Shown in pieces: positions 8,933-19,549 of a DNA stretch of 64,000 nt (its first letter is position 1; each line of letters starts with the position of its first letter). Under the pieces are notes generated by a model. It did no database searches. It was not told the origin of the DNA and saw only the letters and a program-made list of their open reading frames with translations. This DNA is from Ideonella sp. (GTDB lineage Bacteria; Pseudomonadota; Gammaproteobacteria; Burkholderiales; Burkholderiaceae_C): NCBI RefSeq assembly GCF_016702655.1, contig NZ_JADJDO010000020.1, positions 50,639 through 114,638 on the forward strand. The letters run 5' to 3'. A program made the position numbers and the translations under genes.

Positions 8933-9312
8933 GCCCCCGGCGTGAAGATGGCGTAGCTGCCGCTCGCGGTGGCGACGAGCGCGCCGCCAGCATGCAGGCG
9001 CGACTCGAGGTGCGCGACGCGCCGGCCGCGGTTGACGAGTTCGGTGCTGCACGTGACTTCGGTGCCGGTGGCGACGGGCTTGAAGTAGTGCATCGTGATC
9101 TGGATCGTGGCGCAGAGCTGGCCCGTGTCTAAAGTCGGGTAGAGCGCTGCGCCCATGCCGGTATCGGCCAGGGCGTACAGCACCGCGCCATGGGCGACGC
9201 CGTGCGGGTTGAGATGCTGCGCGGCGATCGTCAGGGTCGATTCGCTCGCGCCGGCGCGCTGCGCATGGACTGCAAAGCCGAGCAGGTCGGCGAAGGGGTG
9301 GGTGTGCTTCAC
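8929..9312 (-). CDS. PaaI-type hotdog-fold thioesterase
   Basis: About 127 residues from GTG 9312 (VKHTHPFADLLGFAVHAQ). The hotdog signature is LNPHGVAHGAVLYALADTGMG, followed by ITMHYFKPVATG. The HGxxxxLaDxxxg helix supplies the acidic catalytic residue in PaaI-type acyl-CoA thioesterases. The acyl-CoA substrate cannot be told from sequence. The frame stays open upstream to 9558, but that part lacks family similarity and is Arg-rich, so the later GTG start is preferred. Confidence 0.78.
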   Translation of the reverse strand: MKHTHPFADLLGFAVHAQRAGASESTLTIAAQHLNPHGVAHGAVLYALADTGMGAALYPTLDTGQLCATIQITMHYFKPVATGTEVTCSTELVNRGRRVAHLESRLHAGGALVATASGSYAIFTPGA

Positions 9313-9421
9313 TGCGGGGCTCCGTCGTCGCTTCGGAGTCCATTGTGCGGCGCCGGCGCACAGGCCTCGCAGCGCGCCGTAACATCCAGGCCTTGCCCGC
9401 CTGTCCGACCCGGAGCCGATC

Positions 9422-9613
9422 ATGATCGAACTCACCCTGCCCACCATGACCTGCAACCACTGCGTCCAGACCGTGACCCGAACCGTGGCCCAGGTGGACC
9501 CGGCCGCGACGACGCAGATCGACCTGCCCACGCATCGCGTGCGCATCGAGTCGGCCAAGCCGACCGAGGCCTTTGCCGAGGCGCTGGCCGAGGAGGGCTA
9601 CGCGCCCGCGTGA
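9422..9613 (+). CDS. Heavy-metal-associated (CopZ-like) chaperone
   Basis: A 63-residue single HMA domain: MIELTLPTMTCNHCVQTVTR with the metal-binding MTCNHC (CxxC), and the usual beta-alpha-beta-beta-alpha-beta order ending EEGYAP. It most likely carries Cu(I), as CopZ does, to a P-type ATPase or regulator, neither of which is in the window. It stands alone, divergent from the thioesterase gene. Confidence 0.85.
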   Translation: MIELTLPTMTCNHCVQTVTRTVAQVDPAATTQIDLPTHRVRIESAKPTEAFAEALAEEGYAPA

Positions 9614-9822
9614 GACGACATCGAACGCTCGTCTGCAGTTTCGTGCGCGCGGCCGAGCCCGCCGTCCACGTCCTCGCACAGGTACGACGGTGCGCGCCAA
9701 AGCCGGGTTCCGCGCTGGCGTGCCGTTCGCGGCCGACGACTTGGCGCCCTCCGTCAACCGGACCAAGGGGTCGACCTCGTCAAGCGTGAGTACGCGCGCA
9801 GTGCTTGCTGGAGCACCGGCGT

Positions 9823-10731
9823 TCACATGTCGCGCTCCCACCAACGCTCGTCGAGCGCGCCTTGCAGGAAGGCGATGAAGGCCGCCACCTTGGACGGCAC
9901 GAGCTTGGGCGACGGATAGACGGCGTGCAGTTCCTGCACCGGCAGCGCGAAGCCCTCGAGCACCGGACGCAGGCTGCCGTCCGCAACCGACTCGCGCGCA
10001 ACGTACCAGGGCAGGGCGGCGAGGCCGTGGCCGGCGCGCGCGGCGGCGAGCACGGCCGACAGGCTGTTGCTGCGCAGCGGGCCCTGCACGGCAACCGTGT
10101 GGCCGCGGTTGCGAGCGTCGGTGAACTGCCAGCGGTCGTCGCCCTGCACGCTGCTGTAGACGAGGCAGGCGTGACGCGCCAGGTCGGCCGGCGTGGTCGG
10201 CGTGCCGGCCCGCGCCAGGTAGGCCGGCGCCCCGGCGACGAGCCAGGGGTTGGTGCCCAGGTAGCGCGCGCCGAGGGAAGAGTCGGCGAGCCGCCCCATG
10301 CGCAGCGCGAGGTCGACGCCCTGCTCGACGAGGTTCACGTAGCGGTCGTCGAAGCTCAGGTCGACGCTGATGCCGGGGTGTTCGGTCATGAAGCGCAGCG
10401 CGAGCGGTGTCGCGACGCGGCGGCCGAACGCGACCGAGGTGCTGATGCGCAACTGGCCGCCGACCTTGCTCTGCAGCAGTGCGGCGAGGTTGTCGGCCTC
10501 CTCGAGCTCGCGCTGGATGGCCTTGCATTTTTCGTAGTACAGCGCGCCGATCTCGGTCGCGCTGACGCCGCGCGTGTTGCGGTTGAGCAGCCGCGCGCCG
10601 AGCTTGGCCTCGAGCGCGGCGACATGCTTGGTCGCCGTCGGCTGGCTCACGCCGAGGTCGGCCGAGGCCTTCGAGAAGCTCCCGGTCTCGACGATGCGGG
10701 CGAACAGTTGAACGCCGGTGATGCGGTCCAT
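9823..10731 (-). CDS. LysR family regulator, probably of gcl
   Basis: A 302-residue LysR-type regulator. The N-terminal winged helix has GSFSKASADLGVSQPTATKHVAALEAKLGARLL with the family's TxxATxAV-like helix, and a LysR substrate-binding domain follows (SFDDRYVNLVEQGVDLALRMG). It is divergent from gcl with 140 bases between them, the classical arrangement for LysR control of the neighbour. A 15-base palindrome in that gap is a plausible binding site. The inducer is unknown; an intermediate of glyoxylate metabolism is likely by context. Confidence 0.85.
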   Translation of the reverse strand: MDRITGVQLFARIVETGSFSKASADLGVSQPTATKHVAALEAKLGARLLNRNTRGVSATEIGALYYEKCKAIQRELEEADNLAALLQSKVGGQLRISTSVAFGRRVATPLALRFMTEHPGISVDLSFDDRYVNLVEQGVDLALRMGRLADSSLGARYLGTNPWLVAGAPAYLARAGTPTTPADLARHACLVYSSVQGDDRWQFTDARNRGHTVAVQGPLRSNSLSAVLAAARAGHGLAALPWYVARESVADGSLRPVLEGFALPVQELHAVYPSPKLVPSKVAAFIAFLQGALDERWWERDM

Positions 10732-10778
10732 GGAGCCTTTCGTTGCCTGGGCCGAATGATGCCGCGGATGGTGCCCCC

Positions 10779-10793
10779 ATTCCGTCCCGGAAT
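10779..10793. promoter_or_regulatory. Candidate LysR operator between lysR and gcl
   Basis: ATTCCGTCCCGGAAT is a perfect 6+6 base palindrome around three bases and contains the LysR-type T-N11-A core (TTCCGTCCCGGAA). It lies 48 bases upstream of the divergent LysR gene start and 79 bases before the gcl start, where LysR recognition sites usually sit. The assignment is by position and symmetry only. Confidence 0.5.
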
Positions 10794-10871
10794 AGCACTT
10801 ATCTTGCCGATGCGTTGCCGGACGTGCGGCGACTCGCCATCATCCGCTTCAAGTCAACAAGGAGACCCGCG

Positions 10872-12648
<1,777 letters not shown>

Positions 12649-12695
12649 TGCTTCGACAAGCTCAGCACAATCGGAATGCAGCTCAGGACCACACC

Positions 12696-13480
12696 ATGCC
12701 AAAGTTCGCCGCCAACCTGACGATGCTCTTCAACGAGCATCCCTTCCTCGACCGCTTCGAGGCCGCCGCCCAGGCGGGCTTCGAAGCCGTTGAGTTCTTG
12801 TTCCCCTATGCCTTCCAGACCGCCGAGATCCAGGCGCGGCTCAAGGGCAATGGCCTGAAGCTCGTGCTGCACAACTTGCCCGCCGGTGACTGGGACGCCG
12901 GAGAACGCGGCATCGCCTGCCTCCCGGATCGGGTGGACGAGTTTCGCGACGGCGTTGCGCGCGCGATCGAAGTCGGCACGGCGCTCGGCGTGCCGCAACT
13001 GAACTGCCTCGCCGGCAAGGCTCGATGGGTGCGAGCGACGCCACGCTGCGCCAGACCTTTGTCGGCAACCTGCGCTACGCGGCGGCCGAGCTTCAGCGCG
13101 CCGGATTGAAGCTGCTCGTCGAGCCGATCAACACCTTCGACATTCCGGGCTTCTATCTGAATCGCACGGCGCAGGCGATCGCGATCCTCGACGAGGTCGG
13201 CTCCGACAATCTCTTTGTGCAGTACGACATCTACCACGCGCAGCGCATGGAGGGCGAGCTCGCGGCGACCCTCGCCAAGCATCTGCCGCGGATCGCGCAT
13301 GTGCAGATCGCCGACAACCCGGGCCGCAACGAGCCCGGCAGCGGCGAGATCAACTATCCGTTCCTGTTTGCCCACCTCGACCGAATCGGCTACGCCGGCT
13401 GGGTCGGTTGCGAGTACAAGCCGGCCGCGAGCACCGAGGCCGGGTTGGGCTGGCTGGCCGCCGCGCGGCGCGCGCGCTGA
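12696..13480 (+). pseudogene. hyi: Hydroxypyruvate isomerase, one-base frameshift
   Basis: Hyi interconverts hydroxypyruvate and tartronate semialdehyde. The N-terminal part (MPKFAANLTMLFNEHPFLDR to VPQLNCLAGKA) and C-terminal part (MGASDATLRQTFVGNLRYAA to WVGCEYKPAASTEAGLGW) are in different frames. The frame breaks at about 13022; adding one C gives GKAPMGASDATLRQTF, matching the family, for a protein of 261 residues (usual 258-262). Metal-ligand motifs such as LLVEPINTFDIPGF, QYDIYHAQRMEG and HVQIADNPGRNEPGSGEI are present. It lies 47 bases after gcl and just before glxR, the normal order in the glyoxylate carboligase operon. Confidence 0.88.
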
Positions 13481-13503
13481 ATCCTCTGGAGATCGAACTC
13501 ATC

Positions 13504-14403
13504 ATGAACCATCCCCTCAAGCTCGGCTTCATCGGCCTGGGCATCATGGGCGCGCCGATGGCGGGCCATCTGCGCAAGGCCGGGCACGAACTCTTCGTCG
13601 CCACGCGCGGCAAGGCCCCGGCCGAACTCGTCGCCGCCGGTGCCATCGTCTGCGCCAGCGCTAGGCAAGTCGCCGAGCGCGCCGACATCGTCTTCACCAT
13701 GGTCCCCGACACCCCCGACGTGGCGGCCGTGCTCTTCGGCGACAACGGCGTTGCCCAGGGCCTGAGCCCGGGCAAGACCGTCGTCGACATGAGCTCCATC
13801 TCCCCGATCGAGACCAAGGCCTTCGCCGGGAGGATCAACGACCTCGGCTGCGACTACCTCGACGCGCCGGTCTCGGGCGGCGAAGTCGGCGCCAAGGCGG
13901 CGAGCCTGACGATCATGGTCGGCGGCCCCGAAGCCGCGTTCGAGCGCGTCAGGCCGCTGTTCGAGCTGATGGGCAAGAACATCACCCTCGTCGGAGGCAA
14001 CGGCGACGGCCAGACGACCAAGGTTGCGAACCAGATCATCGTTGCGCTCAACATCGCCGCGGTGGGTGAAGCGCTCGTCTTCGCGAGCAAGGCCGGCGCC
14101 GACCCGGCCAAGGTGCGCCAGGCGCTGATGGGTGGGTTTGCGGCCAGCCGCATCCTCGAAGTGCACGGTGAGCGCATGGTCAAGCGCACCTTTGCGCCGG
14201 GATTCCGGATCGGGCTGCACCAGAAAGACCTCGCGCTGGCGCTGGCCGGTGCGCGCACGCTTGGCGTGGCGCTACCGCAGACCGCCGGTGCGGCGCAACT
14301 GATGCAGGCCTGCGCGGCCAACGGCATGCAGGAGCTCGACCACTCGGCGCTGGTGCGCTCGCTCGAGCTGATGGCCAATCACCAGGTGATGCCGGACGCT
14401 TGA
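13504..14403 (+). CDS. glxR: Tartronate semialdehyde reductase, copy 1
   Basis: A 299-residue beta-hydroxyacid dehydrogenase that reduces tartronate semialdehyde (2-hydroxy-3-oxopropionate) to D-glycerate with NAD(P)H. It has the Rossmann motif GFIGLGIMGAPMAGHLRKAG, the substrate block DAPVSGGEVGAKAASLTIMV and the catalytic lysine in GQTTKVANQIIVALN. It is the third gene of the gcl operon. A copy differing by about nine residues lies at 27653-28540, and most codons are also the same, so the two arose by recent duplication or are kept alike by gene conversion. This copy has a slightly longer N terminus (MNHPLKLGF). Confidence 0.93.
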   Translation: MNHPLKLGFIGLGIMGAPMAGHLRKAGHELFVATRGKAPAELVAAGAIVCASARQVAERADIVFTMVPDTPDVAAVLFGDNGVAQGLSPGKTVVDMSSISPIETKAFAGRINDLGCDYLDAPVSGGEVGAKAASLTIMVGGPEAAFERVRPLFELMGKNITLVGGNGDGQTTKVANQIIVALNIAAVGEALVFASKAGADPAKVRQALMGGFAASRILEVHGERMVKRTFAPGFRIGLHQKDLALALAGARTLGVALPQTAGAAQLMQACAANGMQELDHSALVRSLELMANHQVMPDA

Positions 14404-14737
14404 GAAGCAGCACGCGCCGCCGGACAATCGGTGCAATGACCGCCACGCTTGTCGCTTCGCTCCTGCGCTACCCCCCGAGGGGGCCGAGCCCGGACATGAA
14501 CAGTCCTGTGGACTGTTCGTGCCTGGCGAGGAGCTGGGCCCCCGGCCCAGCGCGGCCTGCAAGGCCTCGGCCGGCTCGGGGCGACCCGGCGCCGGACTGA
14601 ATGACCCCCAGTCCTCGCTGCCCCGAGGGGGCATCGGGGGCGGCCGGGACTGGAGGCCCCACGCTTGTCGCTTTGCTCCTGCGCTGCCCCCCGAGGGGAC
14701 GCAGTCCGGCTTGGGGCGGCCCGGCGCCGGACTGACA
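14404..14737 (+). repeat. 334-base gene-free gap holding two copies of a GC-rich repeat
   Basis: Two related units lie head to tail. Unit 1 begins CGCTTGTCGCTTCGCTCCTG (about 14448) and contains TACCCCCCGAGGGGGC. Unit 2 begins CGCTTGTCGCTTTGCTCCTG (about 14662) and contains GCCCCCCGAGGGGAC. Each ends with a form of GGCGNCCCGGCGCCGGACTGA. Between them is a third C-run/G-run palindrome (CCCCGAGGGGGC near 14620) and the hairpin AACAGTCCTGTGGACTGTT. No gene is seen. The repeats separate glxR from the glycerate kinase gene and may end or attenuate transcription. Confidence 0.7.
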
Positions 14738-16048
14738 ATGAGCACTTCTTCCCCGCACACCGACCCGCGCGCCTTTCTGCGCGCGCTCTACGACGCCGCC
14801 GTCGCGCGCGCGCTGCCGGCGCACAACACGGCCGCCTTCCTGCCCGCGCCGCCAGATCCGCGCAGGGGCCGCACGCTTGTGCTCGGCGCCGGCAAGGCGG
14901 GTGGGGCGATGGCGGCGGCGGTCGATGCGCTGTGGCCATCCGACGCGCCGTTGTCGGGACTCGTCGTCACCCGCTACGAGCACGTGCCGCCCGCGTATCG
15001 GGAGCGGCCGGGCCGGATCGAAGTCGTCGAGGCCGCGCACCCGGTGCCCGACGACGCTGGCCGCCAGGCCGCGCGGCGCATTGCCGAACTCGCGCGCGGC
15101 ATGACTGCCGACGACCTCGTGCTGTGCCTGATTTCGGGCGGCGGCTCGGCGCTGCTCGCGATGCCGGCCGAGGGCGTCAGTTTCGAGGACAAGCAAGGCG
15201 TCAACAAGGCGCTGCTCAGGAGCGGCGCCGCGATCGACGAGATGAACTGCGTGCGCAAGCACCTCTCCGCGATCAAGGGCGGCAGGCTTGCTGCGCTGTG
15301 CGCACCGGCCAGGGTGGTCACGCTCTTGATCAGCGACGTTCCCGGCGACGCACCCGAGGTCATCGCGAGCGGCCCGACCGTGCCCGACCCGACGACTTGC
15401 GCCGATGCCTTGCGCATCCTCGCGCGCTACGGCATCGAGATTCCGGCCGCTGCCCGCGCGGGGCTGGAGAGTGGCGCCTTCGAGACGCCCAAGCCCGGCG
15501 ATGCCTGCTTTGCCGGCAACGTCGTGCACATGATCGCGACGCCGCAGCAAAGCCTCGAGGCTGCCGCGGCCGTCGCGCGCGCGGCGGGGCTTGCGACGCA
15601 CATCCTCTCGGACGAGATCGAAGGCGAGTCGCACGTCGTCGGCCGCGTCCACGCAGCGCTCGCGCGCGCCGTCGCGCGGCGCGCAGAACCGTTTGCCAAG
15701 CCCTGCGTGATCCTCTCCGGCGGCGAGACGACCGTGACCGTCAAGGCCAAGGGTGGCCGGGGAGGGCGCGCGACCGAGTTCCTGCTCGGCTGCGCGATCG
15801 CGCTCCAGGGCGAGCCGGGCGTCTGGGTGCTCGCCGCCGACACCGACGGCATCGACGGCGTGGAAGACAACGCCGGCGCGATCGTCGGCCCCGACACGCT
15901 CGCGCGCGCCGCCACGATCGGCCTCAAGGCACAGGACTTCCTCGACCGCAACGACGCCTACAGCTTCTTCGCGCGCCTGTCTGATCTCGTCGTGCCCGGG
16001 CCGACTTTCACGAACGTCAACGACTTCAGCGCCCTGCTCGTTCTGTAG
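14738..16048 (+). CDS. ttuD: Glycerate 2-kinase (MOFRL family)
   Basis: A 436-residue MOFRL-type glycerate kinase, which phosphorylates D-glycerate to 2-phosphoglycerate and so feeds the products of GlxR into lower glycolysis. Recognisable blocks are GRTLVLGAGKAGGAMAAAVD, LCLISGGGSALLAMPAEGV, VRKHLSAIKGGRLA, LISDVPGDAPEVIASGPTV and, in the MOFRL domain, LSGGETTVTVKAKGGRGGRA and VLAADTDGIDGVEDNAGAIV. The ATG at 14738 (MSTSSPHTD) is chosen because upstream codons fall in the repeat. It ends the gcl-hyi-glxR group. Confidence 0.92.
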   Translation: MSTSSPHTDPRAFLRALYDAAVARALPAHNTAAFLPAPPDPRRGRTLVLGAGKAGGAMAAAVDALWPSDAPLSGLVVTRYEHVPPAYRERPGRIEVVEAAHPVPDDAGRQAARRIAELARGMTADDLVLCLISGGGSALLAMPAEGVSFEDKQGVNKALLRSGAAIDEMNCVRKHLSAIKGGRLAALCAPARVVTLLISDVPGDAPEVIASGPTVPDPTTCADALRILARYGIEIPAAARAGLESGAFETPKPGDACFAGNVVHMIATPQQSLEAAAAVARAAGLATHILSDEIEGESHVVGRVHAALARAVARRAEPFAKPCVILSGGETTVTVKAKGGRGGRATEFLLGCAIALQGEPGVWVLAADTDGIDGVEDNAGAIVGPDTLARAATIGLKAQDFLDRNDAYSFFARLSDLVVPGPTFTNVNDFSALLVL

Positions 16049-16226
16049 CGCAGCCGCTGCGCAGCCGCAGGAGCTGGGGGAATTGACGTTCTTGCATTCG
16101 ACTTCCATTCAACGGGTCACCAAACCCGCCTGCCACGCTGGCGATGGCACGCCTAACTCGCGCGTTGCCGGTGGCCGGCCCCTGGACGCGTCCCGGCAAG
16201 AAGGCCGGTTTGCGCGCCTGGGAGCA

Positions 16227-16967
16227 ATGCTGAGACTCGTCGGCCTCGCCCTCGCGCTTACGGCCGGCGCCGCGGGGAGCGCGGCTGCGGTCGAGACGCG
16301 GTGGCTCACACTCACCAGTGCGCCGACCGCGGTCGACCTCTACGCACCTTCGGCAGCGCCGCGCGGGCTGGCCGTAGTCGCGCACGGGTTCACGCGTTCG
16401 CGCACGCGGCATGCCGTCCTGGCAAGGCGTCTGGCCGAAGCGGGCTTCCTCGTCGCGGTGCCCGATCTGCCGCACTGGGCCCGGCACGGCGCCAATGCGG
16501 ATGCCATCGTGGCCCTGGTCGACTCGATCGCTTCCACGCGCGGGCTCGGCCCGTTGCCGGTGGTGCTCGTCGGTACCTCGGCCGGCGGGCTCGCGACGCT
16601 GCTCGCGAGCGATCGGGTGCCGCGGCTCGCCCTGTGGATCGGGCTCGACCCGGTCGATGCCTTTGGCGACGCCACCGACGCGGCGCGCAGGCTGCGCGCC
16701 CCCGCAGTGGTGCTGCGCGCGCCCGGCAGCGCGTGCAATGCCGCCGGCAGCGCCCGTCGGATCGCTGCCAGCCTGCCCGACGGGCATGTCGAGCGACGTA
16801 TCGACGGTGCCTCGCACTGCGACTTCGAAGACACGACCAACTGGCGTTGCGAATGGATCTGCGGCGACGCTGACGCCGCTCGCCAAGCGCTGATCGTCGA
16901 CGAGACGGTCGAGGCCGCACGCGGCGCCATCGCGCTGCCGGAGATCAGGTCACCGGCGCCGGATTGA
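16227..16967 (+). CDS. Secreted alpha/beta hydrolase, chlorophyllase/dienelactone-hydrolase-like
   Basis: A 246-residue alpha/beta hydrolase with an N-terminal signal peptide (MLRLVGLALALTAGAAGSAAA). It has the HG oxyanion block (GLAVVAHGFTRSR), a nucleophile elbow VGTSAGGLATLL with Ser in GTSAGG, an acid in the DPVDAF region and a His in DGASHCDFED. It also has several cysteines near the C terminus (SHCDFED, WRCEWICG) that suggest disulfides in the periplasm. The substrate is unknown. Its last 23 bases overlap the end of the convergent garD gene. Confidence 0.72.
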   Translation: MLRLVGLALALTAGAAGSAAAVETRWLTLTSAPTAVDLYAPSAAPRGLAVVAHGFTRSRTRHAVLARRLAEAGFLVAVPDLPHWARHGANADAIVALVDSIASTRGLGPLPVVLVGTSAGGLATLLASDRVPRLALWIGLDPVDAFGDATDAARRLRAPAVVLRAPGSACNAAGSARRIAASLPDGHVERRIDGASHCDFEDTTNWRCEWICGDADAARQALIVDETVEAARGAIALPEIRSPAPD

Positions 16968-18519
16968 ACAGCACCAGCGCGTTGGCGAGCTTCAACTGTT
17001 CGCCGCAGGTCTTGCTGCGGCCGCTGGCGACGTCGAGCATCAGGCGAAAGAGCTCCCAGCCGACGTCCTCGATGCTCGCGTCGCCGTCGGCAATGCGGCC
17101 CGCGTTCAGGTCCATCAGGTCGTGCCAGCGCCGCGCCAGGTCGGTGCGCGTCGCGACCTTGATCACCGGCACCTGCGCCAGACCGTAGGGCGTGCCGCGC
17201 CCGGTCGTGAAGACGTGCAGGTTCATTCCGGCGGCGAGTTGCAGCGTGCCGCAGATGAAGTCGCTCGCCGGCGTGGCGGCGTAGATCAGGCCCTTGTGCC
17301 TGGCCTTCTCACCCGGCGGGAGCACGCCCGCGATCGTTGCCGTGCCCGACTTGACGATCGAGCCCATCGCCTTCTCGACGATGTTCGACAGCCCGCCCAG
17401 CTTGTTGCCCGGCGTCGTGTTGGCGCTGCGATCGACCTCGCCGCGGCCGAGGTAGGCGTCGGTCCAGGCCATCTCGCGGATCAGCGCCGCGGCCACCTCG
17501 GGCGTCGCTGCGCGCGCGGTCAACTGGGCAATGCCGTCGCGCACTTCGGTCGTCTCGGAGAACATCACGGTCGCGCCGGCGCGCACGAGCAGGTCGGTGC
17601 AGAAACCCAGCGCCGGGTTGGCCGTGACGCCCGAGAACGCGTCGCTGCCGCCGCACTGCAAGCCGACCACGAGTTCGCTCGCCGGCACCGTTTCGCGCCG
17701 GCGGGCGTTCAGCCGTTCGAGGTGCTTCTCGGCGGTCGCCACGATCGAGTCGATCATCGACATGAAGCCGACATGTGCGTCGTCCTGCAGGCACACGAGG
17801 TCGAACGCCTGCGCGGCATGGGTGCCCACGTCGGCGGCGCTGCGTTCGAGGCCGAGCGGGATCGTTCCCGCCGGCAGCAGCCGCTCGGGCTGCAGCTTCT
17901 CGCAGCCGAGGCTCACCACCATCACCTCGCCGCCGAAGTTCGGGTTCAGCGCGATGTTGCGCAGCGTGCGGATCGGGATCTCGGCGCCCGGCGCGTCGAT
18001 CGCGACGCCGCAGCCGTAGCCGTGCTCGAGCGCGACCACGTCGTCGACGTTCGGGTACCTGGGCAGCAGGTCGCGCCTGATGCGCTGCAGCGCGAAGTCG
18101 ACGACGCCCGCGACGCACTGCACCGTCGTCGTGATGGCCAGGATGTTGCGCGTGCCGACCGAACCGTCGGCATTGCGGAAGCCCTCGAAGGTGTAGCCCT
18201 CGAGCGGCGGCAGTGGCGCGGGCTTGACGGTCGCGATCGGCAGACCGTCGAGGCCGCGCGCGGCGGGCATCTGCAACAGGCGTTCATGGACCCAGCTTCC
18301 GGCAGGGATCGCCCGCAGCGCGGTGCCGATGCTCACGTCGTAGCGCCGCACCGCATCGCCGGCGGCCAGATCGACGAGCGCCACCTTGTGGCCCTGCGGC
18401 ACCTTGTCGACCAGCACCAGCCCCGACGGCAGGACGGTGCCGGCAGGCAGCCCGCCGTCGTTGGCAACGATCGCGACGTTGTCGCGCTCGTGCATGCGGA
18501 TCGTCAGCGGCGCGGGCAT
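16945..18519 (-). CDS. garD: Galactarate dehydratase
   Basis: A 524-residue UxaA/GarD-family dehydratase matching E. coli GarD along its length: NVAIVANDGGLPAGT, VPQGHKVALVDLAAGD, LPPLEGYTFEGFRNADGSVG, NPNFGGEVMVVSLGCEKLQP, VGLQCGGSDAFSGVTANPAL and the terminal VLFNPAPVT. It removes water from D-galactarate to give 5-dehydro-4-deoxy-D-glucarate, the substrate of GarL, whose gene is at 26862. Conserved Cys and His residues of the iron-dependent core are present. It ends the reverse-strand operon udh-dctPQM-lactonase-garD, six bases after the lactonase gene. Confidence 0.93.
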   Translation of the reverse strand: MPAPLTIRMHERDNVAIVANDGGLPAGTVLPSGLVLVDKVPQGHKVALVDLAAGDAVRRYDVSIGTALRAIPAGSWVHERLLQMPAARGLDGLPIATVKPAPLPPLEGYTFEGFRNADGSVGTRNILAITTTVQCVAGVVDFALQRIRRDLLPRYPNVDDVVALEHGYGCGVAIDAPGAEIPIRTLRNIALNPNFGGEVMVVSLGCEKLQPERLLPAGTIPLGLERSAADVGTHAAQAFDLVCLQDDAHVGFMSMIDSIVATAEKHLERLNARRRETVPASELVVGLQCGGSDAFSGVTANPALGFCTDLLVRAGATVMFSETTEVRDGIAQLTARAATPEVAAALIREMAWTDAYLGRGEVDRSANTTPGNKLGGLSNIVEKAMGSIVKSGTATIAGVLPPGEKARHKGLIYAATPASDFICGTLQLAAGMNLHVFTTGRGTPYGLAQVPVIKVATRTDLARRWHDLMDLNAGRIADGDASIEDVGWELFRLMLDVASGRSKTCGEQLKLANALVLFNPAPVT

Positions 18520-18525
18520 TGCGGG

Positions 18526-19536
18526 TCAGCCCAGGGGAACGACCTCGACCCAGTTCGGATTGCGGCCGACGGCGCAGCCGTCGAGCCTGGTCAGCGCACC
18601 GGTCGAGGAATCGATGGCGTAACGCGACAGCCGGTGCGAGGCCTGTCCGGCCGCGCACAGGAAGCGCCCCGACGGGTCGATCGCGAAACCGCGCGGCTGG
18701 CTTTCGGTCGGCACCGAGCCGATCGGCGCCAACGCGCCGGTGGCGGCATCGACCGCGAAGGCAGCGAGCGTGCTCGAGCGGCGCTCGCTGGCATAGAGAA
18801 AGCGGCCGTCCGGCGTCAGGTGCAGATCCGCCGCCCAGGGCTCGCCGCTGAAGCCGGGCGGCAGCGCGCTCACCGTCTGGCGCAGTTGCAGCGTGCCGCG
18901 TTCGGCGTCGAAGTCGAGCAGGTCGACGCCTGCGTCGAGCTCGTTCAGCAGATAAACCCAGCGCGCGTTCGGGTGGAACACGAAGTGCCGCGGCCCGGCG
19001 CCGGGCCGTGCCTGCCAGTGCGGCAGCGCGTTGGGAGTGAGCAGGCCTTGCTCGGCGTCGAAGCGCAACTGCAGCACGACTCCGCCGCCCAGGCTGGTCG
19101 CGAGCACGAAGCGGTTCGAAGGATCGGCCTGGATCGCATGCGCGTGCGGCGGCGTCGCGAGCATCTGGTGCGCAGCTTGCGCCACACCTTCGGCGTCGAT
19201 GGCGCTGACCGCGATGCAGTCGCCGCCGTAGGAGGCGCTGAACAGCCAGCGCCCGCTGCGGTCGGTGGCGATGCAGGCCATGCTGTCTGGCAGCGGCGCC
19301 TCGCCGAGGAGCCGGAGCTCACCGCTTGCCGCGTCGATGGCGAGCGACGCCACGGCCAGCGGCGCGCTGCGGCGGGCCACGTAGAGTCGCCTGCGGTCCG
19401 GGCTCGGCGCCATCGGCATCAGTTGGCCGCCGACCGCGACCTGCTGCAGCGGCGTGAGCGCACCGCTGTGCGCGTCCATGTGCAGCACATGGATGTCGCC
19501 GCTGTCGGCGTTCGACACGTAGACGCAGGCCTTCAT
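18526..19536 (-). CDS. YbhE/PGL-type lactonase, probably an aldarolactonase
   Basis: A 336-residue seven-bladed beta-propeller lactonase of the cytosolic 6-phosphogluconolactonase (YbhE) type: CVYVSNADSGDIHVLHMD, PLQQVAVGGQLMPMAPSPDR, FSASYGGDCIAVSAID, ARPGAGPRHFVFHPN, PDGRFLYASERRSSTLAAF and SQPRGFAIDPSGRFL. It sits between dctM and garD in an operon that also encodes uronate dehydrogenase, whose product is an aldaro-lactone. The likely job is therefore opening galactaro- or glucaro-lactone to the free aldarate. The family is certain; the substrate is inferred from context. Confidence 0.82.
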   Translation of the reverse strand: MKACVYVSNADSGDIHVLHMDAHSGALTPLQQVAVGGQLMPMAPSPDRRRLYVARRSAPLAVASLAIDAASGELRLLGEAPLPDSMACIATDRSGRWLFSASYGGDCIAVSAIDAEGVAQAAHQMLATPPHAHAIQADPSNRFVLATSLGGGVVLQLRFDAEQGLLTPNALPHWQARPGAGPRHFVFHPNARWVYLLNELDAGVDLLDFDAERGTLQLRQTVSALPPGFSGEPWAADLHLTPDGRFLYASERRSSTLAAFAVDAATGALAPIGSVPTESQPRGFAIDPSGRFLCAAGQASHRLSRYAIDSSTGALTRLDGCAVGRNPNWVEVVPLG

Positions 19537-19549
19537 CGGCGCAGCCGCA

